NCBI GenBank assembly: GCA_965229785.1
Contig: CBDDJS010000001.1
Coordinates: forward strand, 868,001 to 932,000
DNA: 64,000 nt
Direction: 5' to 3'
From: JAWPMT01 sp965229785
Lineage (GTDB): Bacteria > Bacteroidota > Bacteroidia > Cytophagales > Cyclobacteriaceae
The position numbers and the translations under genes were made by a program. A model generated the notes under the pieces. That model did no database searches. It was not told the DNA's origin and saw only the letters and a program-made list of their open reading frames with translations. Of the stretch, positions 46,201 through 55,076 are shown piece by piece. How positions within the stretch are numbered: the stretch's first letter is position 1; every line of letters starts with the position of its first letter.

Positions 46201-47767
46201 ATTGCTTGAAGTAGTTGGCCACATGTTGACTTTGCTTTGAAAGCACGGCCAAAGGAATATCGGCTCCCATAGAACCCAAAGGTTCTGCCGCGGTGCGAGA
46301 GAATGGAAGAATGATGTGCTTTACATCTTCTTCGGTAATGCCATTGGAAATTTGTCGGGTCAGGAGTCGATGGGGCTCAATGACTTTAGGTTCCAGATCC
46401 GGAATAGGCATCAAGCGCAATTTGATCCGGTTCTCCTTGATCCAGTCAAAATAGGGCTTGCCTTCATATACCTTTTTCTTGATTTCGTTATCAAACAGTA
46501 CTTGCTGTTCATCCAGGTCAGCCATAATCATTTTTCCTGGCTGTAAGCGTCCTTTTTGGAGAATCAACTCTTCTTTGACCTGAAGTGCTCCTGCTTCTGA
46601 TGCCATGATCAGGCGCTTGTCGGAAGTGATGCAAAACCTCACAGGTCGGAGACCATTTCTATCAAGGGTCGCTCCGATTTGCTTGCCATTTGTGAAAAAT
46701 AGTGCCGCGGGACCATCCCAGGGTTCCATCATTGCCGCATGATACTTATAAAAGGCTTTGCGCATGGGATGCATGCGTTCATTATCCTGCCAGGCTTCGG
46801 GTACCATCATCATCATGACGTGAGGAAGTGATCGCCCTGAAAGCGTAAGCAATTCTACCAGTGCATTCAGGTTGGCGGAATCCGAATTGCCCGGGTCTGT
46901 CACGGGCAAAAGCCAGGAAAGTTCTTCCTCGCTATAATGAGGTGAACTCATCAAGGCTTCTTTAGATTGCATTTTGGTCACATTACCACGGATCGTATTG
47001 ATTTCACCATTGTGAGCAATATGACTGAAGGGTTGTGCCAGTTTCCAATTAGGGAATGTGTTGGTAGAAAACCTGGAGTGAACAATGGCGAGGGCTGATT
47101 TCAATTCAGGATTTACCAGATCATGGTAATAAGTTTCTACCTGATTGGTCTTCAGTTGACCCTTATAAATAATCGTTCGAGTCGATAAACTACTAATGCA
47201 GAACTCATCATTTGCTGCAGGAACTTCCTTTTTCACTTCGTTAGTGATCAGGTGATTTAGAATGAAAAGCTTTCTTTCCAGTTCTTCCTGTTTCAATTGA
47301 TGATCTTTGCTTTGCAAAAAGATTTGCTCCACATATGGCTCCACTGATTTGGACTCATGACCGGGCACATTGCCATCCACAGGTACGGGGCGATAGCCAA
47401 GTAGCTGAAATCCCATCTTCCGAACCGCATTGTTCATTACCTTCCGGCATTGATCTCGAGTGGGGTAGTGTTGTGGGTAAAAAATCATACCAACCCCATA
47501 CTGACCTTCATCAGGTAAATTAATGGCTAATTCGCGGAGTTCCTGTTTGTAAAACGTATGCGGAATCTGGATCAAAATCCCTGCTCCGTCACCCGTTTCG
47601 GGATCACTTCCTGTGGCGCCGCGATGTTCCATGTTCTTCAACATGGTCAGGGCATCTTTTATGGTCTTATGAGACTTTCTGCCGTTGATGTTTACCACGC
47701 AGCCCACTCCGCAGGCGTCATGTTCTAATTCTTCACAATAAAGTCCATTTCTATGGGTGCTTTCCAT
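43283..47767 (-). CDS. gltB: Glutamate synthase large (alpha) subunit
   Basis: 1494 residues. Starts with a short propeptide; catalytic Cys19 in HDACGVGCVV becomes the N-terminus of the mature class II amidotransferase domain. Then central and FMN synthase domains (GEGGEDVARF, GAKPGEGGQLPGHKV, GADGGTGASPLSS), the 3Fe-4S Cys in CIMMRKCHLNTCPVG, and the C-terminal GXGXG helix (GGRIVIKPH, AGMSGGIAYVLD). Cytoplasmic ammonia-assimilation enzyme with GltD. It is preceded by the longest intergenic region of the window. Confidence 0.97.
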   Translation of the reverse strand: MESTHRNGLYCEELEHDACGVGCVVNINGRKSHKTIKDALTMLKNMEHRGATGSDPETGDGAGILIQIPHTFYKQELRELAINLPDEGQYGVGMIFYPQHYPTRDQCRKVMNNAVRKMGFQLLGYRPVPVDGNVPGHESKSVEPYVEQIFLQSKDHQLKQEELERKLFILNHLITNEVKKEVPAANDEFCISSLSTRTIIYKGQLKTNQVETYYHDLVNPELKSALAIVHSRFSTNTFPNWKLAQPFSHIAHNGEINTIRGNVTKMQSKEALMSSPHYSEEELSWLLPVTDPGNSDSANLNALVELLTLSGRSLPHVMMMMVPEAWQDNERMHPMRKAFYKYHAAMMEPWDGPAALFFTNGKQIGATLDRNGLRPVRFCITSDKRLIMASEAGALQVKEELILQKGRLQPGKMIMADLDEQQVLFDNEIKKKVYEGKPYFDWIKENRIKLRLMPIPDLEPKVIEPHRLLTRQISNGITEEDVKHIILPFSRTAAEPLGSMGADIPLAVLSKQSQHVANYFKQYFAQVSNPPIDPIRERLVMSLFTRIGESQNILDETPEHSRQVHISQPILSREDFYRIKALEKEGFYYQIIDATFDVDGGESLYHAVNRICEEAERAISEGISVLIISNRKETEKRAPIPGLIAVGAIHHHLVDQKLRTKAGLVAECSDTWETHHFATIIGYGASAVYPYLAYDTIRNAHDEGHLDNEQPVEYYFQNYIKGVGKGLLKILSKMGISTLQSYQAAQIFECVGLGEEVISKCFKGTISRLDGLDFTDLEEEVLVKHRASYAAKGQLLETGGVYQWKRKGEKHLLNPKTIHLLQKSTKLKDFALFKEYTASVNDETAEIINIRDLFEFKKRRPIHLKEVEPAKNILTRFATGAMSFGSISHEAHSTLAIAMNRMGAKSNSGEGGEDVARFEKKSNGDWERSAIKQAASGRFGVTIEYLNNADELQIKIAQGAKPGEGGQLPGHKVDDWIARVRHSTPGVGLISPPPHHDIYSIEDLKQLIYDLKNSNPDARINVKLVSEAGVGTIAAGVVKAKADVVLISGADGGTGASPLSSIRHAGLPWEIGLAEAHQTLVKNNLRSRAIVQTDGKIMTGRDLAVATLLGAEEYGISTAALIVEGCIMMRKCHLNTCPVGIATQKPELRKLFTGDPDHVVNFFEMLVEEFREIMASLGFRTVNEMVGQSHVLKLRKDIDHWKINKLDLTPILHYEKAPNHVGTYRQIDQHHGLEKVLDQRMIKDLKKSSPPFELKYPIKNTDRSTGTMLSGFLTKNKVIGDPINIQFEGSAGQSFGAFLAPRLQFELSGEANDYVAKGLSGGRIVIKPHSEAKLVPHDNIIIGNVSMYGATSGEVYINGHAGERFCVRNSGAEAVVEGIGDHGCEYMTGGLAIILGRVGNNFGAGMSGGIAYVLDLDNSFDQRVNPEMIGIESLTDEDISLVKGKIEKHLELTGSPLAEQYLNDWSDIVTRFKKVMPNDLKRVLESKKLDEKVA

Positions 47768-48388
47768 ATGCAGTCAGGTCTATTCGTTGCAGAATGAAAA
47801 GCTAATTTAGGGACGTTTAACCAATGAAAATCCTGACAAAAATCTAAATACCGATGAAATATTAGGATATTTATAAAAAGATGAATTTTTATAAGCTGTA
47901 AATTCCAATTTTTTAAAATTTCCCCTCGATTTGAGAAATAATTTAAAAAATCATGAGAATCGTTTTTTTTATGGAAAACGATGATTTTGTTTTTTTCTGA
48001 TGGTAAGAGATGGGTGCTGGTAATCTTAAAAAGTGATTTTGATTCCTGGTTAATTGATGTTCAAAAAATTAGAAAATTGAAAAAACATAAAATTTAACAA
48101 CAAAAATCGTTTTTATAAGTAATTGAATATGAATTATTTATGATTATAAAATATAAAAAACATAAATTTTTTCACTCATATAAATCGCTAGGATACTTTT
48201 CAAATGATTGAAAATCAACTCAGATTTTGATTTTGTGCTTTTTGTTGAAAACCCCTCACAATGAAGTAAGAAAAAATCAGTGAGTAAAGATTTGGAGATT
48301 CTATCCAAGATTCGAACGGTAGTGAAGTTGGCATCATTTTGACACGTAGAGACAAGTAAACGCTGACAGGGTTCTCTATTTTCGTATT
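47768..48388. other. 621-bp AT-rich intergenic region between gltB and araC-type gene
   Basis: No convincing gene here. The region is rich in A/T runs and holds a 9-bp inverted repeat, TTATAAAAA and TTTTTATAA around GATGAA (47871-47894). Promoters of gltB (leftward) and of the AraC-family gene (rightward) must lie in it. A short minus-strand frame at 48215-48418 overlaps the regulator start and has no protein-like character. Confidence 0.6.
47871..47894. promoter_or_regulatory. Inverted repeat upstream of gltB
   Basis: Perfect 9-bp arms TTATAAAAA / TTTTTATAA, six-base spacer, 104 bases upstream of the gltB start. It could be a regulator site or simply a chance product of AT-rich sequence. 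Confidence 0.3.
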
Positions 48389-49243
48389 ATGAGTGAGCAC
48401 ATGATGAAATTGATGCAATGCGGCGAAATCACGATTGCAGCCTCATGTCACGCGACTTCTGCGGAGAAAGTGCCTTATTATCTACCCGGAAGTGCCCTGG
48501 TCTATATGAAAACAGGGACACTACACATTGAAACCAAAGATGCGAGCTATGATCTTGGTCCAGGTCAATATGGTATCCTACGAAAATTTTCAGAAGGTAC
48601 CATGCACAAAACCTTTGCACCTTCCGAAAAAGAGGCCAATTTATACACGTTCATGCTGACCAATGAATTTGTAGAGCGGTTGATTCAAGATCTGGTACCT
48701 ACGAAAGTGCCACCTTATACGGAAGAGTGGTTGAGGATACCTGCGACATCCGATTTGAATGCCTTTATGACGGATGTGATCACATCCATCGAAAACGGTG
48801 AAGAAGTGGATCGTCAGAAGGTTGAAAATCAAACGTTCAACGCACTGGTAGCCATCTTGAACTCGGATGAAAAAGCGGCCATGGCTTTTCGGGAATACGC
48901 CATATATGAGGCAGCTGATCTTCTCACTTACATGAATTATAATTTCATGTATAACCTTCCATTAGAACTGTTTGCCAGGCAGTCGGGTAGAAGTTTGTCA
49001 TCCTTTAACCGGGAGTTTAGGAAGATCTTTAAACAGCCTCCTCGCAAGTGGTTGATGAAAAAGCGATTGCGATTTGCCTTTGATCTGATTTCCTCGGGCC
49101 GAAAGCCTAGCGATATTTATTTGCAATCAGGTTTTGAGGATCTGGGACACTTCAGCAAAGCGTTCAAAAGGGAATTTGGGGTAGTGCCTTCTCTAGTGAA
49201 TCAATCACCGGGAAAATTGGATCAGGCCACGTTTCAACCATGA
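48389..49243 (+). CDS. AraC-family transcriptional regulator
   Basis: 284 residues. The N-terminal part is a cupin-like sensing domain (LPGSALVYMKTGTLHIETKD). The C-terminal about 100 residues carry two HTH motifs: LPLELFARQSGRSLSSFNRE followed by FRKIFKQPPRKWLMKKRLRF, and SDIYLQSGFEDLGHFSKAFK. It sits just before the cytochrome c and iorAB genes in the same direction and is their likely regulator. Confidence 0.92.
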   Translation: MSEHMMKLMQCGEITIAASCHATSAEKVPYYLPGSALVYMKTGTLHIETKDASYDLGPGQYGILRKFSEGTMHKTFAPSEKEANLYTFMLTNEFVERLIQDLVPTKVPPYTEEWLRIPATSDLNAFMTDVITSIENGEEVDRQKVENQTFNALVAILNSDEKAAMAFREYAIYEAADLLTYMNYNFMYNLPLELFARQSGRSLSSFNREFRKIFKQPPRKWLMKKRLRFAFDLISSGRKPSDIYLQSGFEDLGHFSKAFKREFGVVPSLVNQSPGKLDQATFQP

Positions 49244-49285
49244 GTATTTATTAAATTGAATTTGCTAACCTCTCAAATCAAATCT

Positions 49286-49906
49286 ATGAAGAACAAAACC
49301 ATTTGGATCACACTATTCAGTACAGTGATCTTGTTTTCCTCGGCGATCGGTATTCACTTAAGTGAAGAACCTGAGTACCCGGAGAAATTGGAGTTAATAC
49401 CTGAAATGCCGGTTTCCGAAGTGTCCTTCCACAAAATGATGGATGTTCTGGAGCATCAGCGATGCGTTAATTGCCATCCCGCAGATAACGTGCCCAAACA
49501 ATCTGAGGATCGACACCCACACCACCTGGGCATTACCCGCACCAATGATGGAGGTTCAGCGACTAATTGTCAACAATGTCATGCAGATTCTAATAATGAA
49601 TATTCCGGAGTTCCCGGTGCCCCTCATTGGGCATTAGCGCCATCCAGTATGGCCTGGGAGGGATTGAATCGCTATGAGATTGCGCGCTCGATGATGGACC
49701 GGTCAAAGAATGGAAACCGATCTGCAGATGATATCATGCATCATTTAACGGAACATGAGCTGGTGCTATGGGCCTGGGAACCTGGTGTAGATGCGGAAGG
49801 AAATCCACGCGAGGTGCCACCGGTAGGGAAAGAAGAATATATTGAAGCTGTTAAAACCTGGATTGATGCGGGAGCCATCATTCCTGATGAAAATACTGAA
49901 GATTAA
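49286..49906 (+). CDS. Periplasmic diheme cytochrome c
   Basis: 206 residues from the ATG at 49286; an upstream TTG-frame start at 49256 adds ten residues that do not look like part of a signal peptide. A signal anchor (TIWITLFSTVILFSSAIGI) leads to two heme-binding motifs, CVNCH and CQQCH, with Met and His residues after them. It is the likely electron acceptor for the neighbouring iorAB hydroxylase, because that lacks an FAD subunit. Confidence 0.85.
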   Translation: MKNKTIWITLFSTVILFSSAIGIHLSEEPEYPEKLELIPEMPVSEVSFHKMMDVLEHQRCVNCHPADNVPKQSEDRHPHHLGITRTNDGGSATNCQQCHADSNNEYSGVPGAPHWALAPSSMAWEGLNRYEIARSMMDRSKNGNRSADDIMHHLTEHELVLWAWEPGVDAEGNPREVPPVGKEEYIEAVKTWIDAGAIIPDENTED

Positions 49907-49910
49907 AATC

Positions 49911-50384
49911 ATGCAAATATCATTTCGCCTTAATGGCCAATCAAAAACCGTAGATATCGATGGAAATACCCCTTTGCTCTGGGTGATCCGGGATGTATTG
50001 GATATGAAAGGAACCAAGTTTGGCTGTGGGAAAGCTGCCTGCGGAGCATGTACATTGCATGTGGATGGAGAAGCGGTCAGGTCATGTTCTTATGCCGTGA
50101 AATACGTGGAAGGCAAAGAGATAACCACGATTGAAGGATTGGGAGATGCCGATAACCTGCACCCGGTTCAGCAGGCGTGGGTTGAAGAAATTGTACCTCA
50201 ATGTGGTTATTGTCAACCAGGATTCATGATGGCTACGGCAGCACTCTTGGAGAAAATCCCTAACCCGACAGATGAAGACATTGACAATCACATCATCAAT
50301 GTATGTCGTTGTGGGACTTACTACCGTATGCGAAAAGCCATCAAAAGAGCGGCAGAGATCAAGTCTAATACCTTAATCGGCTAA
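49911..50384 (+). CDS. iorA: 2Fe-2S small subunit of a molybdenum hydroxylase (isoquinoline 1-oxidoreductase alpha type)
   Basis: 157 residues from ATG at 49911, four bases after the cytochrome stop; a longer frame begins inside the cytochrome gene. The N-terminal plant-type ferredoxin domain has FGCGKAACGACTLHVDG, and the C-terminal domain has QCGYCQPGFMM and VCRCGTYYRM, binding two 2Fe-2S clusters. It passes electrons from the molybdopterin subunit encoded next. Confidence 0.93.
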   Translation: MQISFRLNGQSKTVDIDGNTPLLWVIRDVLDMKGTKFGCGKAACGACTLHVDGEAVRSCSYAVKYVEGKEITTIEGLGDADNLHPVQQAWVEEIVPQCGYCQPGFMMATAALLEKIPNPTDEDIDNHIINVCRCGTYYRMRKAIKRAAEIKSNTLIG

Positions 50385-50387
50385 GTC

Positions 50388-52565
50388 ATGGGAGAGAAGA
50401 AGTTTTCAAGAAGAAAATTCATTGTTCGCACATTGCTGGGAGGTACTGGCGTGTTGCTGGGAGCTGCGTATCTTGGACGTAATGGCATGCGAAGAGGGTT
50501 GTATGAAATGTTGGAGAATCCCGATATGCTATCGTACATGGGGGATGTTTCTACGCCTTCCATGTGGTTTGAGATCATGGCGGACAATACGATCAAATTC
50601 TACAGTCCCAAAGTTGAAATGGGACAGGGTTCATTTACCAGTTTAGTCCAGATCGCGGCGGATGAACTTGAAGTAGATATGGAGCTTATCAAAATTGAAC
50701 ATGCGGCTACTGCCACAGGCAATATCGATGGGTTAAGTACGGGGGGAAGTACGACCGTGGCGGGACTTTTTCAACCAGTGAGAGAGCTATCCGCAACTTT
50801 ACGCGAAATGCTGAGAGTGGAAGCGGCCAGAAAGATGGGCGTGGAATCTAATGCAGTCACTAATAAAAATGGCGTCTTCACTTCAAATGGTAAGACATTG
50901 ACTTATGGAGAAACGGTGCAGGGAGTTGCTGAATGGGAAGTTCCGGATACGCCAGTGTTGAAGGACGTAAGTCAATATAAGTATGTAGGAAAACCGGTTC
51001 CCAGGGTCGATTTGGTTGATAAAGTGATCGGCACACCGATGTTTGGTATGGACGCATCGATGCCTGATATGCTTTACGGAGCTGTGGTGAGACCTTCAAA
51101 AATCGGATCGAAGTTCAAAGGAGCTGATGTCAGTGCTGCGGAAAACATGCCGGGAGTGGTAAAAGTGGTTTTGGAGGAAGATTTCGTTGGAGTAGTTGCC
51201 GAAACCCTGATCCAGGCAGAGAACGCCAAACGCAAGATCAAAGTAGATTGGGCCACTCAGAAAGACTGGACCACCGACGATATCGTTGAGATGACCAAAG
51301 TAGGAAAAGGGGAATCCATGGTCATTCAGAAAGAGGGGAACGCCTCGTCAACGTTAGATGATGCCGAAGAAGCCAATACGGAAGGGTTTCTGAAGATGGA
51401 GTTTTCCAGCCCGATAGGTGCACATGCTCAGATTGAACCTAATGGAGCGGTTGCTTTTGTTGAAGGTGATCATGCCACCATTGAGATGTCAACACAGGTA
51501 GTTGGGATGACCCGGAAGGAGGTTGCTGACCGCCTTGGACTTGACGAAGAGCATGTGAATGTGATTCCGACTTATCTTGGAGGGGGATTCGGCCGACGTT
51601 TACATACGCCACATGCCGTTCAGGCTGCGGTGATGAGTAAAGCGGTGGGTAAACCAGTGAAATGCTTCTTTGATCGTAAAGAGGAATTTCAGAATGATAC
51701 GTTTCGTCCGCCAACTCATCACATTATGCGAGCAAAACTCAGTGAATCGGGGAGTATTGAGGCCTTGGAGCATCAATTCTCTAGTGGAGATGTGGCCTAT
51801 AACTCCGCTTTGTTGCCGGGTTTTGCCAATTCTATCATTGGTACAGATATGGGCGCTATTCGCGGAGGAATGATCCAATATCGAAATATCCCTGGGTTAC
51901 GGTCGGTCTCGTGGCATACGGATCTTCCATTTGCGACGAGCTGGTGGAGAAGCCTTGGATTGCTGGCAAACACCTTTGCCATTGAAAGTTTTATGGATCA
52001 GCTTGCCCAGGAGGCTGGACAAAACCCAGTTGAGTTTCGTTTGGCTCATATCTCAAATGATGAGAGGGGACGAAGATTGAAAAAGGTGATCGAGGCGGCA
52101 GCCAGGAAATCCGGGTATAAGGATAAGGCCACGGGGAACAGAGCTATGGGCTTTGCTGCCTCTACTGACGCAGGTACTCCCTGTGCGCAGATAGCGGAAG
52201 TGTCTGTCACAGGTAAGCGCATTAAGGTGGAGAAAGTGACCTGTGTGATGGATCCAGGGTTTGCCGTAAATCCGGATCAGGTAAAAGCACAGTGTGAAGG
52301 CTCCATCAATATGGGGATCAGCGCATCGATGTTTGAAGAAATGCAGGTAGAAGGGAGTGAGCTCCGTCCTGTGATCTATGGTCCTTATCGTATGGCGCTT
52401 ATGCGTGATACACCCAATGAGATAGATGTGGAGATCATTAATGGAACCGGTAAGCCTGGTGCCGTTGGGGAACCTCCTTTGGGTCCGATAGGCGCGGCCA
52501 TCGCAAATGCGGTTTACCGTGTTACTGGTCAGCGATTGACGGATATGCCATTGAAGTTGACGTAA
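50388..52565 (+). CDS. iorB: Periplasmic molybdopterin-binding subunit of aldehyde/isoquinoline oxidoreductase type
   Basis: 725 residues. A twin-arginine signal (SRRKFIVRTLLGG) shows Tat export in folded form with its cofactor. Mo-cofactor motifs: GQGSFTSLVQIAADEL, GAHAQIEPNGAVA, YLGGGFGRR, and the catalytic Glu in GAVGEPPLGPIG. Begins three bases after iorA; both are single-unit with the cytochrome gene. The substrate is an aldehyde or N-heterocycle; it cannot be read from sequence. Confidence 0.93.
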   Translation: MGEKKFSRRKFIVRTLLGGTGVLLGAAYLGRNGMRRGLYEMLENPDMLSYMGDVSTPSMWFEIMADNTIKFYSPKVEMGQGSFTSLVQIAADELEVDMELIKIEHAATATGNIDGLSTGGSTTVAGLFQPVRELSATLREMLRVEAARKMGVESNAVTNKNGVFTSNGKTLTYGETVQGVAEWEVPDTPVLKDVSQYKYVGKPVPRVDLVDKVIGTPMFGMDASMPDMLYGAVVRPSKIGSKFKGADVSAAENMPGVVKVVLEEDFVGVVAETLIQAENAKRKIKVDWATQKDWTTDDIVEMTKVGKGESMVIQKEGNASSTLDDAEEANTEGFLKMEFSSPIGAHAQIEPNGAVAFVEGDHATIEMSTQVVGMTRKEVADRLGLDEEHVNVIPTYLGGGFGRRLHTPHAVQAAVMSKAVGKPVKCFFDRKEEFQNDTFRPPTHHIMRAKLSESGSIEALEHQFSSGDVAYNSALLPGFANSIIGTDMGAIRGGMIQYRNIPGLRSVSWHTDLPFATSWWRSLGLLANTFAIESFMDQLAQEAGQNPVEFRLAHISNDERGRRLKKVIEAAARKSGYKDKATGNRAMGFAASTDAGTPCAQIAEVSVTGKRIKVEKVTCVMDPGFAVNPDQVKAQCEGSINMGISASMFEEMQVEGSELRPVIYGPYRMALMRDTPNEIDVEIINGTGKPGAVGEPPLGPIGAAIANAVYRVTGQRLTDMPLKLT

Positions 52566-52607
52566 TAGAAAACTGTCACGTGGAGCCGGTCGAAATGTGA
52601 TATTTCT

Positions 52608-52645
52608 CCCTGTCTGGGCTCCAGGCCCAAACAGGGATTTTTGTT
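52608..52645 (+). terminator. Terminator of the ior operon
   Basis: Arms CCCTGTCTGGGC and GCCCAAACAGGG pair (one mismatch) around TCCAG, followed by ATTTTTG and further T. It is 42 bases after the iorB stop. Confidence 0.88.
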
Positions 52646-52797
52646 TTTAGACCGATATTAACCCGGCTTTTAAGATTGATCAGAGTTGCATGAAGAGAAC
52701 GCTGATCTCATTTTGAAGAGCCTCTGTATGCTTTTATCAGGAATTGCTTTTGACCCAGAGTCTTCTTCAAATGAACCTATATTAGGCGAAATAGGTG

Positions 52798-53481
52798 TTA
52801 TTTGCTTAGCAGTTCCACAAATTCGCGTGCACCTTCCTCTGATTTGATCTCGAAGTATTGTTCGCTATCGAAGGAGAGCCAATAGCCTTTTTTTGCGGGC
52901 CTGGCCTTAGGCACTTCATTGATCTCCAAATTTTCAATTTGCCCCAGGACTGTTTTCAATTGTTCCCATTGAAAAGGTCGCTTACCGCCTTTTAAAACGA
53001 AGCTACGAGTGGCAAATTTGGCATGCAGTTTAAGATCAATCTTTTCCTTCATGTTGATCAGGTGCAACATGAATGGAAGCTCTCGCTTCGCCAGTTCATA
53101 AATGGCCTGAATCAGTTCCTCCAGAACATATTCCCATTCCTGAAAATTGACAGGAAAACCAGATTTCCCATTATTGACATATTCTAAAAAAAGATGATTA
53201 GGTGCTTCAATTGGTTGATCCGGGACGTAGGTTGTTTCCTGGAGCAAACGGTCAATGGCTTGTACCCAGACTTCCGGGAGGCCTCCTGCCCATTGAAAAT
53301 CATCGTCTCCGGTAAAACCTTCTTCCAGAATTTCCTCTTCTTCCAACGATTCTCGCTGTAGGTATTCCAGTTGAAATTTGATTTCCCATGCTTTTCCTTT
53401 TTTGGAAATGGTCATGGTGTAGCCATGTGCGAAAGGAGGAGGAACCTGAAGAGTCAAAAAAGATATGTTGAGATCACGCAT
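52798..53481 (-). CDS. Hypothetical protein next to menE
   Basis: 227 residues, no signal peptide or membrane helix. The middle is acidic (ESLEEEEILEEGFTGDDDF), with Trp-rich FQWAGGLPEVWVQAIDRLL. I do not recognise a family. Its start overlaps the menE stop by eight bases, so it is co-translated with menE and may have a linked but unknown job. Confidence 0.65.
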   Translation of the reverse strand: MRDLNISFLTLQVPPPFAHGYTMTISKKGKAWEIKFQLEYLQRESLEEEEILEEGFTGDDDFQWAGGLPEVWVQAIDRLLQETTYVPDQPIEAPNHLFLEYVNNGKSGFPVNFQEWEYVLEELIQAIYELAKRELPFMLHLINMKEKIDLKLHAKFATRSFVLKGGKRPFQWEQLKTVLGQIENLEINEVPKARPAKKGYWLSFDSEQYFEIKSEEGAREFVELLSK

Positions 53482-54508
53482 GAATTTGTTTCAATAGGTT
53501 TTCCCTTGTTTTAATGCGATCTGGTTTGCCAGAGGCTGTTCGAGCTATTTCTTGATCAAAAAACAAGGCTTTAGGTTTTTCGTATGGGTGTAAATCGTCG
53601 AAGCGAAGAGAACACTCACTATCCTCTGAAATCAACACCACTTTATTGCCAAATTTAGCATCAGGTATGGAAGAAATCATGAAAGGAGACTTCAATTGAG
53701 TTGACAACTTTGCTTCAACACTTTCTGGTTGGATTTTATAACCACCTGAATTGATGACGAAATCTCCCCGGCCTTTCCATTGAAAGGTTTGTTTATCCGA
53801 TACGACCACTAGGTCGTTAGTGATTAAAGGTTGATTTCCGGTGACCGTACCTGAAATGCCAAGTGTGCCTGCCTCGCTCAAACTGAATTGTGCATCACCA
53901 ATGGCGTGGAAGGTCTCTTTTCCCAATGGCCTGAGTGCCACATGAGAGGCTGTTTCAGTCATGCCATAAGTATGGAAGCATCTTGTGTTGGTTTCAAGTA
54001 GCTTTTGTTCTAAAGTCGGCTCTAATGCTGCTCCTCCGATGAGTATATTGTCAACGGACCCCAACATTTGAGGATTGTTTTGTAAAATTTTTTGAATTTG
54101 TAGTGGGACAAATGAACCTGTGAAAAAAGTAGTGTCCGGCCAGATTGGGTTTTGAGGGTCAACCACAAGCAAATCTGAATCACTGACCAACGCCCTGACT
54201 GCCACCATCATACCACCAATGAACTTCGGAGAAATGGGTAGAAGGAAAGGCTTATTTTGCCGGTCATCAAAATTTAAATATTTCAATGTCTCCTTGGCGC
54301 TATATACTAGGATTTCCTTTGTAAGTTGGATTTTCTTAGGTTTGCTTGTGGAGCCAGAAGTTTCAAATGTGAAATCTCTATTTCCTTTTGTCCAAGACTG
54401 AATGAAGTCTAATAGGTGTTGTGAATTTTCCGAAAATTGATTTTTTTCGAAGCCTCCATTGCCTATTTGATTGGTTGTCAGTTGCTGGCCCTGAATGGTG
54501 ATAATCAT
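53474..54508 (-). CDS. menE: o-Succinylbenzoate-CoA ligase-like AMP-binding enzyme
   Basis: 344 residues from the ATG at 54508; a longer frame to 54565 overlaps the sigma gene. AMP-binding family motifs: the P-loop FTFETSGSTSKPKKIQLTKE and TYGMTETASHVALRPLG, and a C-terminal domain with the catalytic Lys in ARTASGKPDRIK. It is shorter than stand-alone MenE proteins, as seen in Bacteroidota. By context with menD and menF it should activate o-succinylbenzoate in menaquinone synthesis. It starts 13 bases from the divergent sigma gene. Confidence 0.82.
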   Translation of the reverse strand: MIITIQGQQLTTNQIGNGGFEKNQFSENSQHLLDFIQSWTKGNRDFTFETSGSTSKPKKIQLTKEILVYSAKETLKYLNFDDRQNKPFLLPISPKFIGGMMVAVRALVSDSDLLVVDPQNPIWPDTTFFTGSFVPLQIQKILQNNPQMLGSVDNILIGGAALEPTLEQKLLETNTRCFHTYGMTETASHVALRPLGKETFHAIGDAQFSLSEAGTLGISGTVTGNQPLITNDLVVVSDKQTFQWKGRGDFVINSGGYKIQPESVEAKLSTQLKSPFMISSIPDAKFGNKVVLISEDSECSLRFDDLHPYEKPKALFFDQEIARTASGKPDRIKTRENLLKQIHA

Positions 54509-54521
54509 TGTACCATAAATT

Positions 54522-55076
54522 TTGGCGGAAACAGAAGCTATAATAGTCGAGCGACTCAGAAACAAAGATAAGCGTGCTTTCGAACTTGTCTTTAATGAAT
54601 ACTATGGGATCATGGTTTCGTACGCCATGCGTTTCATGGATATGCGTGAAAACGCAGAGGAGATTGTGCAAGAGGTCTTTGTGAAATTTTGGGAAAAGTG
54701 TGAGCAGTTGGCTTTGGACTCCTCGATCAAAAGCTACTTATATCGGTCTGTTCATAATACCTGTTTAAATCACCTGAAGCACGAAAAAGTAAAGGATGCT
54801 TATCGCCAGTACGTGGTACACTATATGGAAGAGTCTGCAGAGGATAAGTATTTCCATAAAAATGTAGATGATGTACAGGAGCGTATTCTCGACGAAGTGA
54901 ATAATTTGCCTCCGCGCTGCAGTGAAATTTTCAAGTTGAGCAGATACGAAGGGCTGAAATATCAGGAAATTGCCGAACATCTGGATATTTCGGTAAAGAC
55001 AGTCGAAGTACAAATGGGTAAGGCCTTACGTGTTTTACGTGAGAAGTTCAAGGATTACAAACTTGACCGTGAATGA
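54522..55076 (+). CDS. FecI-type ECF sigma factor
   Basis: 184 residues. The start is a TTG at 54522 (the only start codon that leaves region 2 whole; the next ATG lies in EYYGIMVSYAM). Region 2: NAEEIVQEVFVKFWEKCEQL; region 4: LPPRCSEIFKLSRYEGLKYQ followed by EIAEHLDISVKTVEV. The stop overlaps the STN-protein start by four bases. First gene of a sigma-STN-FecR cassette. Confidence 0.9.
   Translation: MAETEAIIVERLRNKDKRAFELVFNEYYGIMVSYAMRFMDMRENAEEIVQEVFVKFWEKCEQLALDSSIKSYLYRSVHNTCLNHLKHEKVKDAYRQYVVHYMEESAEDKYFHKNVDDVQERILDEVNNLPPRCSEIFKLSRYEGLKYQEIAEHLDISVKTVEVQMGKALRVLREKFKDYKLDRE

Noticed and set aside
43388..47523. Several plus-strand frames opposite gltB
   Set aside because: All are shadows of a complete, highly conserved gltB frame.
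48215..48418. 67-codon minus-strand frame upstream of the AraC-type gene
   Set aside because: Overlaps the regulator start, with no recognisable domain and a composition like random AT-rich DNA.
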